Shown piece by piece: positions 41,875 through 51,223 of a DNA stretch of 51,237 bases. Origin of the DNA: Pseudopelagicola sp. (lineage in GTDB: Bacteria > Pseudomonadota > Alphaproteobacteria > Rhodobacterales > Rhodobacteraceae); contig JAPHRE010000051.1 of the NCBI GenBank assembly GCA_026195905.1, forward strand, positions 1 to 51,237, given 5' to 3'. A program made the translations under genes and the position numbers. Every line of letters begins with the position of its first letter. Position 1 is the stretch's first letter. The notes under the pieces are model-generated. The model saw only the letters and a list, made by a program, of their open reading frames with translations, ran no database searches and was not told where the DNA came from.

Positions 41875-42858
41875 TCACTTGTCGTAATGCCCGTTCTGAT
41901 GCCAGCGCCAGGCGTCAGAGATCATCGTGTTCAGGTTCGAACGCGATGGCTGCCAGCCTAGCTCTTTCTCGGCCCGTGTCGAGCCGGAAACAAGCCGCGT
42001 GCAATCCCCCGGACGCCGACCGCCCTCGACATACGGCACATCGCGATTGGTCACGGCGCGAGAATGGTCAATGACCTCCCGAACGGAAAACCCGCTCCCG
42101 GTGCCAAGGTTGAAAACCCGGCTCCCTTTGCCCTCAAGAAGCCACTTCAGCCCCAGAACATGCGCATCGACAAGGTCACAGACATGCACATAGTCACGGA
42201 TACAGGTGCCATCCGGCGTGTCGTAATCCGTGCCAAAAATCGTCAACGCATCCCGCTTGCGATCAATCGCATCAAGCATGAGCGGGATCAAATGCGTCTC
42301 GGGCTGGTGGAACTCGCCCACCTCGGCCTCTGGGTCCGCCCCCGCGACGTTAAAATAACGAAAGATGACATGCTGAAGCCCGGCTGCGGCCTCGAAATCC
42401 CGTAGCATATCCTCAATCGCCCGCTTGGACGCGCCATAGGCATTGATCGGCTGTTGGGCGCTATTTTCATCAAGAACAACATTGTCCTGATCGCCATAGG
42501 TCGCACAGGTCGAGGAGAACACAAAGCCCTGCACATTGGCCTCTGTCGCCGCCTCAATAAGGTTGAGCGACCCTTCGACATTGTTGCGCCAGTATTTGCC
42601 GGGAACCTGCATGCTCTCGCCAACCTGGCTGAGCGCGGCAAAATGCATCACAGCCACGGGCGCATGCTTGGCAAAGACCTCATCAACCCGCGCCCGGTCC
42701 AAGAGATCCCCTCTCTCGAACGGCCCGAATTTGACCGCATCTTCCCATCCCGTGCAGAGATTATCAAACGTGACGGGGACATAGCCCGCAGCCTTGAGCG
42801 CCTTACACGCATGCGAGCCGATATAGCCCGCACCGCCGGTGACCAGAACTTTTTTCAT
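41875..42858 (-). CDS. galE: UDP-glucose 4-epimerase
   Basis: A 327-residue extended SDR that interconverts UDP-glucose and UDP-galactose. It has the NAD motif VTGGAGYIGSHACKAL, FSSTCATYGD with the catalytic serine/threonine region, YGASK with the active-site tyrosine and lysine, RYFNVAGADP and RDYVHVCDLVDAH. The ATG at 42858 follows GGAGAG; a slightly longer frame is not needed. It lies 16 bases after galU in the same transcript. Confidence 0.94.
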   Translation of the reverse strand: MKKVLVTGGAGYIGSHACKALKAAGYVPVTFDNLCTGWEDAVKFGPFERGDLLDRARVDEVFAKHAPVAVMHFAALSQVGESMQVPGKYWRNNVEGSLNLIEAATEANVQGFVFSSTCATYGDQDNVVLDENSAQQPINAYGASKRAIEDMLRDFEAAAGLQHVIFRYFNVAGADPEAEVGEFHQPETHLIPLMLDAIDRKRDALTIFGTDYDTPDGTCIRDYVHVCDLVDAHVLGLKWLLEGKGSRVFNLGTGSGFSVREVIDHSRAVTNRDVPYVEGGRRPGDCTRLVSGSTRAEKELGWQPSRSNLNTMISDAWRWHQNGHYDK

Positions 42859-42874
42859 GCACTCTCCAGACACC

Positions 42875-43768
42875 TTACTGGGCGGCCTGCTCCGCAGCCA
42901 TCATGTCGCGCAGGAACTCTCCAAGCTCATCGCGAAGGTCTTCACGCTCCATCGCAAAGGCAACCGTCGCCTGAAGGAAACCCGCCTTGGACCCGCAATC
43001 AAACCGCTTGCCCCGAAACCGATAGCCGTAAACACCGTTCTCGCCGCCAATCTCCTTGGCGATTGCGTCTGTAAGCTGGATTTCGCCCCCTGCGCCCTCT
43101 TCTTTCTTGTTGAGTGTGCGCAAAACGCTTGGCGACAGGATATATCGCCCAATCACGGCAAGGTTCGACGGTGCCTCTTCGGCCTTGGGCTTTTCAACCA
43201 TACCCTTGACCGACACGAGCGCCCCCATGTCTTCTTTGACATCAAGCACACCGTAGGACGAGGTTTTCGCTTGCGGCACTTCCATCGCCGCAACCATACT
43301 ACCGCCGGTTTCCGCGTAGGCATCAACCATTTGCTTGAGACAGGCCTCCTCCGAGGCGATCACATCGTCGGGCAAAATAACCGCAAAAGGCTCATTGGCG
43401 ATCAAATGGCGCGCGCACCATACCGCATGGCCAAGGCCAAGCGCCTTATGCTGGCGAATATACGCAATCGCGCCGCTCTCCATGTTGGTCCGGCGCAAGG
43501 TTCTAAGCAAATCCATCTTGTTGGATTTGCGCAATGTCTGTTCAAGGATGGGATTGTTGTCAAAGTAATCCTCAAGCGCGCTCTTGCCGCGCGAGGTTAC
43601 GAAAATGAATTCCTTGATCCCTGCTTCACGGGCCTCATCAATCGCATATTGGATAAGCGGTTGATCCACGAGGGTCATTATTTCTTTCGGGATTGCTTTT
43701 GTCGCAGGAAGAAAACGTGTGCCAAGACCTGCGACAGGGAAAATGGCTTTGGTAACTTTTTTACGCAT
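42875..43768 (-). CDS. galU: UTP-glucose-1-phosphate uridylyltransferase
   Basis: A 297-residue nucleotidyltransferase that makes UDP-glucose. It has the nucleotide loop VAGLGTRFLPATKAIPKEIM, ILPDDVI, EKPKAEEAPSNLAVIGRYIL and the conserved C-terminal RFRGKRFDCGSKAGFLQATV. The ATG at 43768 matches the family N terminus. GalU feeds GalE and the glycosyltransferases of the same strand. Confidence 0.95.
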   Translation of the reverse strand: MRKKVTKAIFPVAGLGTRFLPATKAIPKEIMTLVDQPLIQYAIDEAREAGIKEFIFVTSRGKSALEDYFDNNPILEQTLRKSNKMDLLRTLRRTNMESGAIAYIRQHKALGLGHAVWCARHLIANEPFAVILPDDVIASEEACLKQMVDAYAETGGSMVAAMEVPQAKTSSYGVLDVKEDMGALVSVKGMVEKPKAEEAPSNLAVIGRYILSPSVLRTLNKKEEGAGGEIQLTDAIAKEIGGENGVYGYRFRGKRFDCGSKAGFLQATVAFAMEREDLRDELGEFLRDMMAAEQAAQ

Positions 43769-43967
43769 GTGGAGCTCGCTCAATACCGTGGAACAAAGCC
43801 AAAGAGGCAAAATGCTCGTAAACCGTATCTGGAAACCGCCATGTATTCAACCGCGCCATATGAAAGAAGCGCCTGATAAAACAAAGAAAACAACGCATAT
43901 CCGCAGCCGATTGCCCGCCGGGAACCAATAGGGTTCCTACGCTGGCAGGACTGCGCACATGCCCGCC

Positions 43968-45083
43968 TTACTCAAACGAGTTCGATAGCCCAAAGACCGA
44001 TCCAACAAGCGCCATAACCGATTGCGCTGGCTTGACTGCGGACTCTGTGGCCATGACCGCATCGCCGGGATGAATATAGAAATTCCGCGCCCCGAAAATG
44101 CCATCGGCGCTCGTCATATCCATAGTAAAGACGACATATTGCTTCTCTGGACCCGTGCCATCCGTGCGCGTCTGCGATGCTTTGTATTCCCGCGTCACCA
44201 AAAGCCCCGCCGGATTGCCCCGCGCATCATTCACACCGCCGAGCATCGACACCGCCTCAAGCCCGGAAATCTTTTCCTTGTGGAAATAGACAAGCTCTTC
44301 CTTCGCCGTCGCGCCCAGCGCGACAAAAGACCGCCGATCCTCTTCAATGAGAACCTGGTCGCCGCCGCGCACGATGATGTTCTTGGCCGGGTCCGCAAAA
44401 AGCGACGACGCCGGAATTTCATAGGTCCGACCGTTGCGGACCAACCGGACAACTGGATTCCTGATGGATGGGGAAACCCCGCCGCCAAGCGATATTAGGC
44501 TAAGAATCGAGAAATTCCGGTTCGGAAGGGCCTGCGGCCCCGGATTGGCCACACCGGACACAAGGTCGACCGAATTTCCGACCCCTTCCACATGCTGAAG
44601 CTGGACCTGCGCGGATGGCGCAATCTGGGACATTTCTTCCTGAATACGTTGCCGCGCCTTGGTCGCCGTAAGCCCGGCAACCTGCACCTCATCAACATAG
44701 GGCACAAACACCATGCCGCTTTGGTCGATTTTGACACTGGCCACATTGGCGCTACGCTGTTCCTGTCCGGTGATAAGGGAATTCTCGGCATTGTCCCAAA
44801 TCGTCAGGTTAAGCGTATCCCCGACACGCAGGATATTCGACGCAGGGCCGTTTTGACGCGCCAACCAAGAATAATGCCCGCGCCATCCGGTCTGGGGCCA
44901 CGATTTGATTTGCTTGGCGCTTTCACGGGTAATCGGCACAACCGAGATATTCTCGGCATCGGCGGCCTGCTGAGACCCTTTTGCAACCTCGGTCAGGACG
45001 GGCGCACCGCGCGGCAAAGCACATGCAGCCAACACCCCAAGCGCGGCCAAAAGCACGACTTTCCTCGCAGAAATGATCTTCAT
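43968..45083 (-). CDS. Polysaccharide export lipoprotein (Wza/KpsD-like)
   Basis: A 371-residue outer-membrane export protein. The lipobox LAAC puts the lipidated cysteine at residue 21. The periplasmic PES/SLBB arrangement follows: LRVGDTLNLTIWDN, VKIDQSGMVFVPYVDEVQVAGLTATKARQRI, then SLBB-like segments VDLVSGVANPGPQALPN and FVALGATAKEELVYF. It would form the channel through the outer membrane for capsule or exopolysaccharide. The ATG at 45083 gives a proper signal peptide. galU follows after a 199-base gap with no gene. Confidence 0.88.
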   Translation of the reverse strand: MKIISARKVVLLAALGVLAACALPRGAPVLTEVAKGSQQAADAENISVVPITRESAKQIKSWPQTGWRGHYSWLARQNGPASNILRVGDTLNLTIWDNAENSLITGQEQRSANVASVKIDQSGMVFVPYVDEVQVAGLTATKARQRIQEEMSQIAPSAQVQLQHVEGVGNSVDLVSGVANPGPQALPNRNFSILSLISLGGGVSPSIRNPVVRLVRNGRTYEIPASSLFADPAKNIIVRGGDQVLIEEDRRSFVALGATAKEELVYFHKEKISGLEAVSMLGGVNDARGNPAGLLVTREYKASQTRTDGTGPEKQYVVFTMDMTSADGIFGARNFYIHPGDAVMATESAVKPAQSVMALVGSVFGLSNSFE

Positions 45084-45206
45084 CCGAAATATGCCCCAGG
45101 TTCGTTGACCGGGTTTTAGTCCGAAAACAGGGCGCGCGGCAATGAAATTCAACGCTTTTGCCGACCTGCGGGCTTGAATGTCACAGCAGATCACACACCC
45201 ACCAAA

Positions 45207-46007
45207 TCAGGGTGTTCCCATCTGCGCCATCATCTCTTCGATACGCGGCACATCTTCAGGGTTGTTTAGCTCCCAGAACTGCCGCCCCCGCGCCTCAACC
45301 TCGACGCAGAGCACCCTGTGACCGTGCTCCATGAACCGAAGCTGCTCAAGCCCCTCAAGCCCCTCAAGCGGCCCCGCCTCCCATCTTGGATACGCGCCCA
45401 GCGCCGAAGGCCGATAGGCATAGACCCCCACGTGATGAAAGACCGGCGTCTCGTCGTCATCCGCATAGGTTTCCGAGGTAAACGGGATCACCTCTTTGGA
45501 GAAATAGAGCGCATGGCGATCCTTGGTGAACACGGCGGTGGTCCCGCCCACGCGCCCGGCCTTGCGATCCTCCAAAAAACCGTTAAGCGCCCGCCCGTCA
45601 CATCGCAGAACCGGAGTCGCAACCTCGGCCATCGGATCACGCCGCAACCCCTCAACAAGCTCTTCCACGAACCACGCTGGGGTCAAAGGCGCATCCCCCT
45701 GAAGGTTGACCACAATGTCAAACCCGCCACCAAGATTGTCGAACGCCTCCGCGCAACGTTCGGTGCCATTGGCGCACGCCTCAGAGGTCATGACAACCTC
45801 GGCCCCGAACGCCTCGGCCGCCTCGCGAATGCGAACATCATCCGTCGCCACAACGACACGATCCACACCCCGCACGCCGCACGCCGCCTCCCAAGACCGC
45901 TGGATCAGGCTCTTGGACTCTCCGGTCGCGCCCGTGAGTGTCGCAAGCGGCTTGCCGGGATAGCGGGTTGATGCAAATCGCGCTGGAATGGCAATAAGAA
46001 CAGACAT
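45207..46007 (-). CDS. kdsB: 3-deoxy-manno-octulosonate cytidylyltransferase
   Basis: A 266-residue CMP-Kdo synthetase. It has IPARFASTRYPGKPL at the N terminus, VVATDD, GTERCAEAF, VNLQGDAP and PLEGLEGLEQLRFMEHG, the last matching the family segment PLE-x3-LEQLR. It activates Kdo for transfer to lipid A or to the Kdo linker of group 2-type capsules. The ATG directly abuts the cysQ stop (TAAATG), so the two are co-translated. Confidence 0.9.
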   Translation of the reverse strand: MSVLIAIPARFASTRYPGKPLATLTGATGESKSLIQRSWEAACGVRGVDRVVVATDDVRIREAAEAFGAEVVMTSEACANGTERCAEAFDNLGGGFDIVVNLQGDAPLTPAWFVEELVEGLRRDPMAEVATPVLRCDGRALNGFLEDRKAGRVGGTTAVFTKDRHALYFSKEVIPFTSETYADDDETPVFHHVGVYAYRPSALGAYPRWEAGPLEGLEGLEQLRFMEHGHRVLCVEVEARGRQFWELNNPEDVPRIEEMMAQMGTP

Positions 46008-46829
46008 TTAAGCCTCTTTCAGCGTTACATTTGGCGCATATGCAATGAAGAACGGATTGGCGAAGCCGTCCTTGCCATAGGTAAGCGGCGTGTGATCGTC
46101 GAACCGCACAACATCGCCCCCGGCCCCAAGCAATACCGCATGTCCCGCCGCCGTATCCCATTCCATCGTGCGACCCACGCGCGGATACACATCCGCCTCG
46201 CCTGTCGCCACAAGACAGAACTTGAGCGACGACCCCGCGCTCTTGAGGTCTTTGACGGAGTATTTGTTGATATAGTCCTCGGTCGCCTGATCGCGGTGCG
46301 ATTTCGACGCCACGACATAAAGCCCGTCGTTATCGCTCTCGGCGACGTTGATCGGCTTAAGGTCGCCTACGGTCTCAAGCGCGAAAACGCCCGTTTCTTC
46401 AACCGCTTGCCCATCAGGCTGGGTAAAGAACATGCGCTTGCGGGCCGGAGCATACACAACGCCCCGCTGCGGCACACCGTTTTCGACATAGGCAATGTTC
46501 ACGGTAAAATCGCCACGGCGGTTGATGAACTCCTTGGTGCCATCAAGCGGGTCCACGATCAGAAAGGTATCGCCCTTTGCGCTATGGCTCTCGGCCTGTT
46601 CCTCGGTCACAAGCATGACCCCCGGAAACGCCGCGCGAAGACCCGCCGAAATGATCGCATCCGCCGCTTCATCGGCCTCGGTCACCGGGCTGTCATCGGA
46701 TTTGACCTTTACGGCAAAATCGTCTGCGTCATAAATTTCCATGATCTTCTCGCCCGCTTCAATAGCAAGACGGCGGATGACAGGAACAAGGACAGAATAA
46801 TCCAAAAGCGATCTCCCAAGCAGGAACAT
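46008..46829 (-). CDS. cysQ: 3'(2'),5'-bisphosphate nucleotidase CysQ
   Basis: A 273-residue inositol monophosphatase-fold enzyme that hydrolyses PAP (3'-phosphoadenosine 5'-phosphate). The metal-binding motifs are DSPVTEADEAAD, VTEEQAE, VDPLDGTKEFINRRGDFTVNIAY and EWDTAAGHAVLLGAGG. PAP accumulates when sulfotransferases use PAPS, so its place in a locus with a sulfotransferase is functionally sensible. It is the first gene of the minus-strand group and is divergent from the export permease. Confidence 0.92.
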   Translation of the reverse strand: MFLLGRSLLDYSVLVPVIRRLAIEAGEKIMEIYDADDFAVKVKSDDSPVTEADEAADAIISAGLRAAFPGVMLVTEEQAESHSAKGDTFLIVDPLDGTKEFINRRGDFTVNIAYVENGVPQRGVVYAPARKRMFFTQPDGQAVEETGVFALETVGDLKPINVAESDNDGLYVVASKSHRDQATEDYINKYSVKDLKSAGSSLKFCLVATGEADVYPRVGRTMEWDTAAGHAVLLGAGGDVVRFDDHTPLTYGKDGFANPFFIAYAPNVTLKEA

Positions 46830-46921
46830 TGAAATAAAAACTCGCGCCCCTTATGATCGCCTCCTAACGAAACGGCAAGATTTCCCTACTAAAACCCGAG
46901 CAGATACAGGGTCCCGAGGCA

Positions 46922-47743
46922 ATGTTTCAACAAACCGCACCCAAGACAACGTTCGCGAGTGCTCTGAACGTCGCTGAATTGATTTATCATTCGGTCGTTC
47001 ACAACATCCGCAAGACTCATGGCAACGCCATGATGTCCATCCTGCGCAATATGTTGCAGGCGGCGATTTTCGTCATGGCCTTCTTCGTCATGTTTACAAT
47101 TCTAGGCATGCGAAGCGCGGCGCTTCGGGGCGATTTCCTGTTGTATATCATGTCGGGAATTTTCCTTTTCATGACCCACACCAAAACGCTTGGTGCCGTT
47201 GTTGGCGCCGAGGGGCCATCATCTCCGATGATGAAACACGCGCCGATGAACACCATCATCGCGATTGCCGCAGCCGCCCTGAGCACCCTTTACATTCAGG
47301 TGCTCTCGCTGTTTGCCATCCTCTTTATCTACCATGCCGCCTGGACGCCGATCACGATTGACCAACCCATCCAGGCCTTCGGGATGCTGCTTCTCGCATG
47401 GTTTACAGGTATCTCCATCGGCATGGTGCTTCTCGCTCTCAAGCCGTGGTTTCCAACATTCGTTGGCATCGTAAGCACGGTATACCAACGCGCCAACATG
47501 ATCGCCTCCGGCAAAATGTTCGTTGCAAACGCCCTGCCGAATTTCATGATTGCGATGTTTGACTGGAACCCCTTGTTCCATTGCATTGATCAATCACGCG
47601 GCTTTGTTTTCATCAACTATATGCCCCGCAATACGAGCATCGAATACCCGATTTGGTTCGGGATCATACTCTTGATGATCGGCCTCATGGGCGAATTCTA
47701 TACCCGCCGCCACGTCTCCCTAAGCTGGAGCGCCAAACGTTGA
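46922..47743 (+). CDS. ABC-2 type capsular polysaccharide export permease (KpsM-like)
   Basis: A 273-residue inner-membrane protein with about six membrane helices and a long N-terminal cytoplasmic segment (ELIYHSVVHNIRKTHGNAMMSILRNML). Its pattern, including WFGIILLMIGLMGEFYTRRH at the end, fits ABC-2 permeases of capsule or O-antigen export. No ATPase gene (KpsT/Wzt) is adjacent, so the partner must be encoded elsewhere. It is divergent from cysQ and overlaps or abuts the start of the SH3 protein. Confidence 0.8.
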   Translation: MFQQTAPKTTFASALNVAELIYHSVVHNIRKTHGNAMMSILRNMLQAAIFVMAFFVMFTILGMRSAALRGDFLLYIMSGIFLFMTHTKTLGAVVGAEGPSSPMMKHAPMNTIIAIAAAALSTLYIQVLSLFAILFIYHAAWTPITIDQPIQAFGMLLLAWFTGISIGMVLLALKPWFPTFVGIVSTVYQRANMIASGKMFVANALPNFMIAMFDWNPLFHCIDQSRGFVFINYMPRNTSIEYPIWFGIILLMIGLMGEFYTRRHVSLSWSAKR

Positions 47744-48387
47744 GGAGGTTGGCTATTGTGCTGTCCTGCCTTTGCCTCTTTCCGTTTGAGGCGGCAGCAG
47801 ACGCACATATGCTCCCCGCCCTTCATCATGTGGTCAACGTCGCGCCGAACGATGTTCTGAATATCCGCTCCGCGCCAAACGCAAGCGCCCCTGTCATCGG
47901 CACGCTGGCACCGGATGCAAACGATATCGAGGTCGTCGCAGCGGATGAGACCGGCCAATGGGGCCGTATCAATTCCGGCGAAAGAAGCGGCTGGGTCTCT
48001 CTGCGGTTCATGCAGACAACCGCAAATGGGCATTGGAAGACCCCCAGCGCCACCCTGTCCTGTTTTGGGACCGAACCCTTCTGGTCTCTGTTCCTGTCAC
48101 CCAAGGCAAAGCGGGCCGACTTCGCCCGCCCAGATACCGCGCCCGTGTCCACAAAAATTACCCAGTTTCTAATCTCCGCACCCGGCTTTCCGGCATCAAA
48201 TTGGGCGGTTTTCGACAAAGGCACGCTCAAGTGGGCGCAAATGCAACAAGCGTCCTGCAATGACGGTATGTCAGACCGCGCCTTCGGGATTTCCATCAAA
48301 CTCGCCGTGTCACAGCCGATGAACAATCCGCTGACCCCGCCGATTTATACTTTGGCCGGTTGTTGTTCGGTCGTCCCGGACCGCTAA
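47740..48387 (+). CDS. Exported SH3-domain protein with COG3650-like C terminus
   Basis: A 215-residue protein if the TTG at 47740 is used. That start overlaps the permease stop and gives a normal signal peptide (MRRLAIVLSCLCLFPFEAAADA). A GTG at 47758 is an alternative but loses the positive n-region. An SH3_3-like domain (VLNIRSAPNASAPVIGTL through GWVSLRFM) covers about residues 35-95. The C-terminal part has CFGTEPFWSL and CNDGMSDRAFGI, a pattern I associate with COG3650. It is probably periplasmic; function unknown. Coupling to the export permease is suggestive only. Confidence 0.75.
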   Translation: MRRLAIVLSCLCLFPFEAAADAHMLPALHHVVNVAPNDVLNIRSAPNASAPVIGTLAPDANDIEVVAADETGQWGRINSGERSGWVSLRFMQTTANGHWKTPSATLSCFGTEPFWSLFLSPKAKRADFARPDTAPVSTKITQFLISAPGFPASNWAVFDKGTLKWAQMQQASCNDGMSDRAFGISIKLAVSQPMNNPLTPPIYTLAGCCSVVPDR

Positions 48388-48399
48388 TGCGCCTTTGGC

Positions 48400-49014
48400 T
48401 CAGGCATCCAAATCTACGGCCCGCAACGTGACATTGATCCGCCCGCCCTTGGGCAAAAGGCTGGACGATCCAAATCGGATACGATCAACCCCATGATGGC
48501 AAAGCCGCGCCTCACCCCCCATGACAACAACATCCCCCGACTCGAGCCAGAGCGATTCTGTCTTGCCGCCCCGCGCGACATTGCCCATCCGAAACAAACC
48601 CGCATCCCCAAGCGACAATGACACCACGGGCCAGCTAAAATCGCCCTCGTCCTTGTCCTGATGCATCCCCATCCGCGCGCCTTCGCCATAATAGTTTATC
48701 AGACAGCTATCCGGCAGGCGTTCTGTCGCCACCAATGCGCGCCAAATATCGACGATCGGGTCCGGGATCGCCGGCCAGACGCCTCCTTTCGGGTGGCGCG
48801 GCTCATAGCGATAGCCTTTCTTGTCCGTAACCCATCCAAGACGCCCCGCCGAAGTCATCCGAACCGACATCTTGTGCCCCCGCGCGGTCACGGGCGAAAA
48901 AAACGGTGCGACCTCTGCCACCTCCCGCAATGCAGCCACAATATCCGCCTGCATACCGGCATCGAGGAAGCCTTTGTGAATTTGAAATCCCCGGATGTAG
49001 AGCGTCTGCACCAT
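48400..49014 (-). CDS. alkB: AlkB-type alpha-ketoglutarate-dependent DNA repair dioxygenase
   Basis: A 204-residue Fe(II)/2-oxoglutarate dioxygenase that oxidatively removes methyl lesions from DNA or RNA bases. The iron ligands are H118 and D120 (MHQDKDE) and H174 (CHHG). 2-Oxoglutarate is held by the RINVTLR motif (R192, N194, R198). AAGGAG precedes the ATG. It is divergent from dnaK and convergent with the SH3 gene, and has no ada neighbour. Confidence 0.92.
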   Translation of the reverse strand: MVQTLYIRGFQIHKGFLDAGMQADIVAALREVAEVAPFFSPVTARGHKMSVRMTSAGRLGWVTDKKGYRYEPRHPKGGVWPAIPDPIVDIWRALVATERLPDSCLINYYGEGARMGMHQDKDEGDFSWPVVSLSLGDAGLFRMGNVARGGKTESLWLESGDVVVMGGEARLCHHGVDRIRFGSSSLLPKGGRINVTLRAVDLDA

Positions 49015-49088
49015 AAGGTTTTCTCCTTTCTCGGCCCCTAGCTGTGGAAAAAACCCTCCGATTCTTCACATTACCGCGAACACTGACG

Positions 49089-49118
49089 CTTGCAGGCGCT
49101 TTTCCCCCTCCCTATATA
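49089..49118 (+). promoter_or_regulatory. Candidate sigma-32 (heat-shock) promoter of dnaK
   Basis: CTTG (49089-49092) and CCTATATA (49111-49118), 18 bases apart, fit the alphaproteobacterial RpoH pattern. They lie 110 bases before the dnaK ATG. Confidence 0.45.
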
Positions 49119-49228
49119 CCCTGCGAAGCGCGGCTGACGAGGGTTGGTCGCAAACGGAATCGGGGCCCGGATGCCATAACGGGTTCGCGTCTCGAAACAT
49201 CGCCTTAATTGAGAAGGGATATAATAAG

Positions 49229-51145
49229 ATGAGCAAAGTAATCGGTATCGACCTCGGGACCACCAACTCCTGTGTCGCAATCATGGACGGCGCACAGGCC
49301 AAAGTGATCGAAAACTCGGAAGGCACGCGCACCACGCCGTCGATCGTCGCCTTTACAGACAATGAACGCCTCGTCGGCCAACCGGCCAAGCGTCAGGCTG
49401 TCACCAACCCGGAAAACACAGTCTTTGGCGTTAAACGCCTGATTGGCCGCCGTTTCGACGATGCCGACCTCGCCAAGGATCTCAAGAACATGCCGTTCAA
49501 CGTCGTCAACGGCGGCAACGGCGACGCATGGATCGAAGCCAAGGGCGAGAAATACTCCCCCTCGCAGATTTCGGCCTTCATCCTCGGTAAGATGAAAGAG
49601 ACCGCTGAATCCTACCTCGGCGAAGAAGTGACCCAAGCCGTGATCACCGTCCCCGCCTACTTCAACGACGCCCAGCGTCAGGCGACCAAGGACGCGGGTA
49701 AAATTGCGGGTCTCGAAGTGCTGCGGATCATCAACGAACCGACAGCCGCCGCATTGGCCTATGGTCTCGACAAAGAAGAAACCCACACCATCGCCGTCTA
49801 TGACCTTGGTGGCGGGACATTCGACGTGACCATCCTCGAAATCGACGATGGCCTCTTTGAGGTGAAATCGACCAACGGCGATACTTTCCTCGGCGGTGAA
49901 GACTTTGACATGCGCATCGTCAACTACCTCGCGGACGAGTTCAAAAAAGAGCACGGCGTGGACCTGACCAAGGACAAGATGGCCCTTCAGCGTCTCAAGG
50001 AAGCCGCCGAAAAAGCCAAGATTGAACTGTCTTCGTCGAGCCAGACCGAGATCAACCAGCCGTTCATCTCGATGGACCCGAACGGCGGTCAGCCGCTGCA
50101 CATGGTCATGAAACTGACCCGTGCCAAGCTCGAATCTCTGGTCAACGACCTTATCAAGGCATCCATCAAACCCTGTCAGGCCGCACTCAAGGACGCGGGC
50201 CTCTCGGCCAATGAAATCGACGAAATCGTGCTTGTTGGTGGTATGACCCGTATGCCGCGCGTGGTTGAGGAAGTGACCAAGTTCTTCGGCAAAGAGCCGC
50301 ACAAGGGTGTGAACCCCGACGAAGTCGTCGCTATGGGTGCCGCCATTCAGGCCGGCGTTCTTCAGGGCGACGTCAAAGACGTGGTCCTGCTCGACGTGAC
50401 CCCGCTCTCGCTTGGGATCGAAACGCTCGGCGGTGTGTTCACCCGCCTGATCGACCGCAACACCACGATCCCAACCAAGAAATCGCAGATTTTCTCGACC
50501 GCCGAAGACAACCAGTCGGCCGTGACCATCCGCGTCTTCCAGGGTGAGCGTGAAATGGCTGCCGACAACAAGATCCTCGGCCAGTTCAACCTCGAGAACA
50601 TCCCGCCCGCACCGCGCGGTATGCCCCAGATCGAAGTGACCTTTGACATCGACGCCAACGGCATCGTGTCGGTCGGCGCCCTCGACAAGGGCACCGGCAA
50701 GGAGCAGAAGATCACGATCCAGGCATCGGGGGGTCTCTCGGACGAGGACATCGAAAAAATGGTCAAGGACGCCGAGGCCAACGCCGAAGCCGACAAAGAG
50801 CGCAAAGAACTCGTCGAAGCGCGCAACCAAGCCGAAAGCCTCATCCACTCGACCGAGAAGTCGATGGAAGAGCATGCCGACAAGGTTGACCCGACAACCA
50901 TCGAAGCGATCGAACTGGCGATCTCTGCGCTCAAGGATGACCTCGAGAAAGAGGACGCCACCGCCGACAAGATCAAAGGTGGCATCCAGAACGTGACCGA
51001 GGCTGCGATGAAACTTGGCGAAGCCATCTACAAGGCAAGCCAGGAAGAGGCCGCAAGCGAGCCGGGCGCGGCGGATATGGGTCCGGGCGACGACGACATC
51101 GTCGATGCCGATTTTGAGGACCTCGATGACGACAAGCGCAGCTAA
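49229..51145 (+). CDS. dnaK: Molecular chaperone DnaK (Hsp70)
   Basis: A 638-residue Hsp70. The nucleotide-binding domain has [13 protein letters not shown], the phosphate loop [15 protein letters not shown] and [10 protein letters not shown]. The linker [19 protein letters not shown], the substrate-binding domain and a helical lid with an acidic C terminus follow ([16 protein letters not shown]). It folds and protects client proteins with DnaJ and GrpE. Full family length. GAAGGG lies before the ATG, and dnaJ follows after a terminator-like hairpin. Confidence 0.98.
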   Translation: MSKVIGIDLGTTNSCVAIMDGAQAKVIENSEGTRTTPSIVAFTDNERLVGQPAKRQAVTNPENTVFGVKRLIGRRFDDADLAKDLKNMPFNVVNGGNGDAWIEAKGEKYSPSQISAFILGKMKETAESYLGEEVTQAVITVPAYFNDAQRQATKDAGKIAGLEVLRIINEPTAAALAYGLDKEETHTIAVYDLGGGTFDVTILEIDDGLFEVKSTNGDTFLGGEDFDMRIVNYLADEFKKEHGVDLTKDKMALQRLKEAAEKAKIELSSSSQTEINQPFISMDPNGGQPLHMVMKLTRAKLESLVNDLIKASIKPCQAALKDAGLSANEIDEIVLVGGMTRMPRVVEEVTKFFGKEPHKGVNPDEVVAMGAAIQAGVLQGDVKDVVLLDVTPLSLGIETLGGVFTRLIDRNTTIPTKKSQIFSTAEDNQSAVTIRVFQGEREMAADNKILGQFNLENIPPAPRGMPQIEVTFDIDANGIVSVGALDKGTGKEQKITIQASGGLSDEDIEKMVKDAEANAEADKERKELVEARNQAESLIHSTEKSMEEHADKVDPTTIEAIELAISALKDDLEKEDATADKIKGGIQNVTEAAMKLGEAIYKASQEEAASEPGAADMGPGDDDIVDADFEDLDDDKRS

Positions 51146-51169
51146 GAGGCGCAATCGGAACTGAAATCA

Positions 51170-51200
51170 GGGCCGGTCCGCTCGCCGGATCGGCCCTTTT
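51170..51200 (+). terminator. Terminator-like hairpin between dnaK and dnaJ
   Basis: GGGCCGGTCC pairs with GGATCGGCCC (one mismatch) around a short loop and is followed by TTTT. It may reduce read-through so that dnaJ is made at a lower level than dnaK. Confidence 0.8.
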
Positions 51201-51223
51201 CATTCCGGCCAAAGGAGTAACCC

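Noticed and set aside
43769-43967. Possible small gene between the export lipoprotein and galU
   Set aside because: Short frames exist, but none has a ribosome-binding site or recognisable sequence. Only a small GGAACC/GGTTCC hairpin near 43921-43937 is seen.
45346-45372. Nine-base tandem repeat (CTCAAGCCC) inside kdsB
   Set aside because: It encodes LEGLEGLEQL, which aligns with the normal family segment PLE-x3-LEQLR without an insertion, so it is a by-product of codon choice.
49205-51154. A 649-codon open frame antisense to dnaK
   Set aside because: It mirrors dnaK over its full length. Long antisense frames are expected opposite highly biased GC-rich coding sequence, and its translation resembles no family and is low-complexity.
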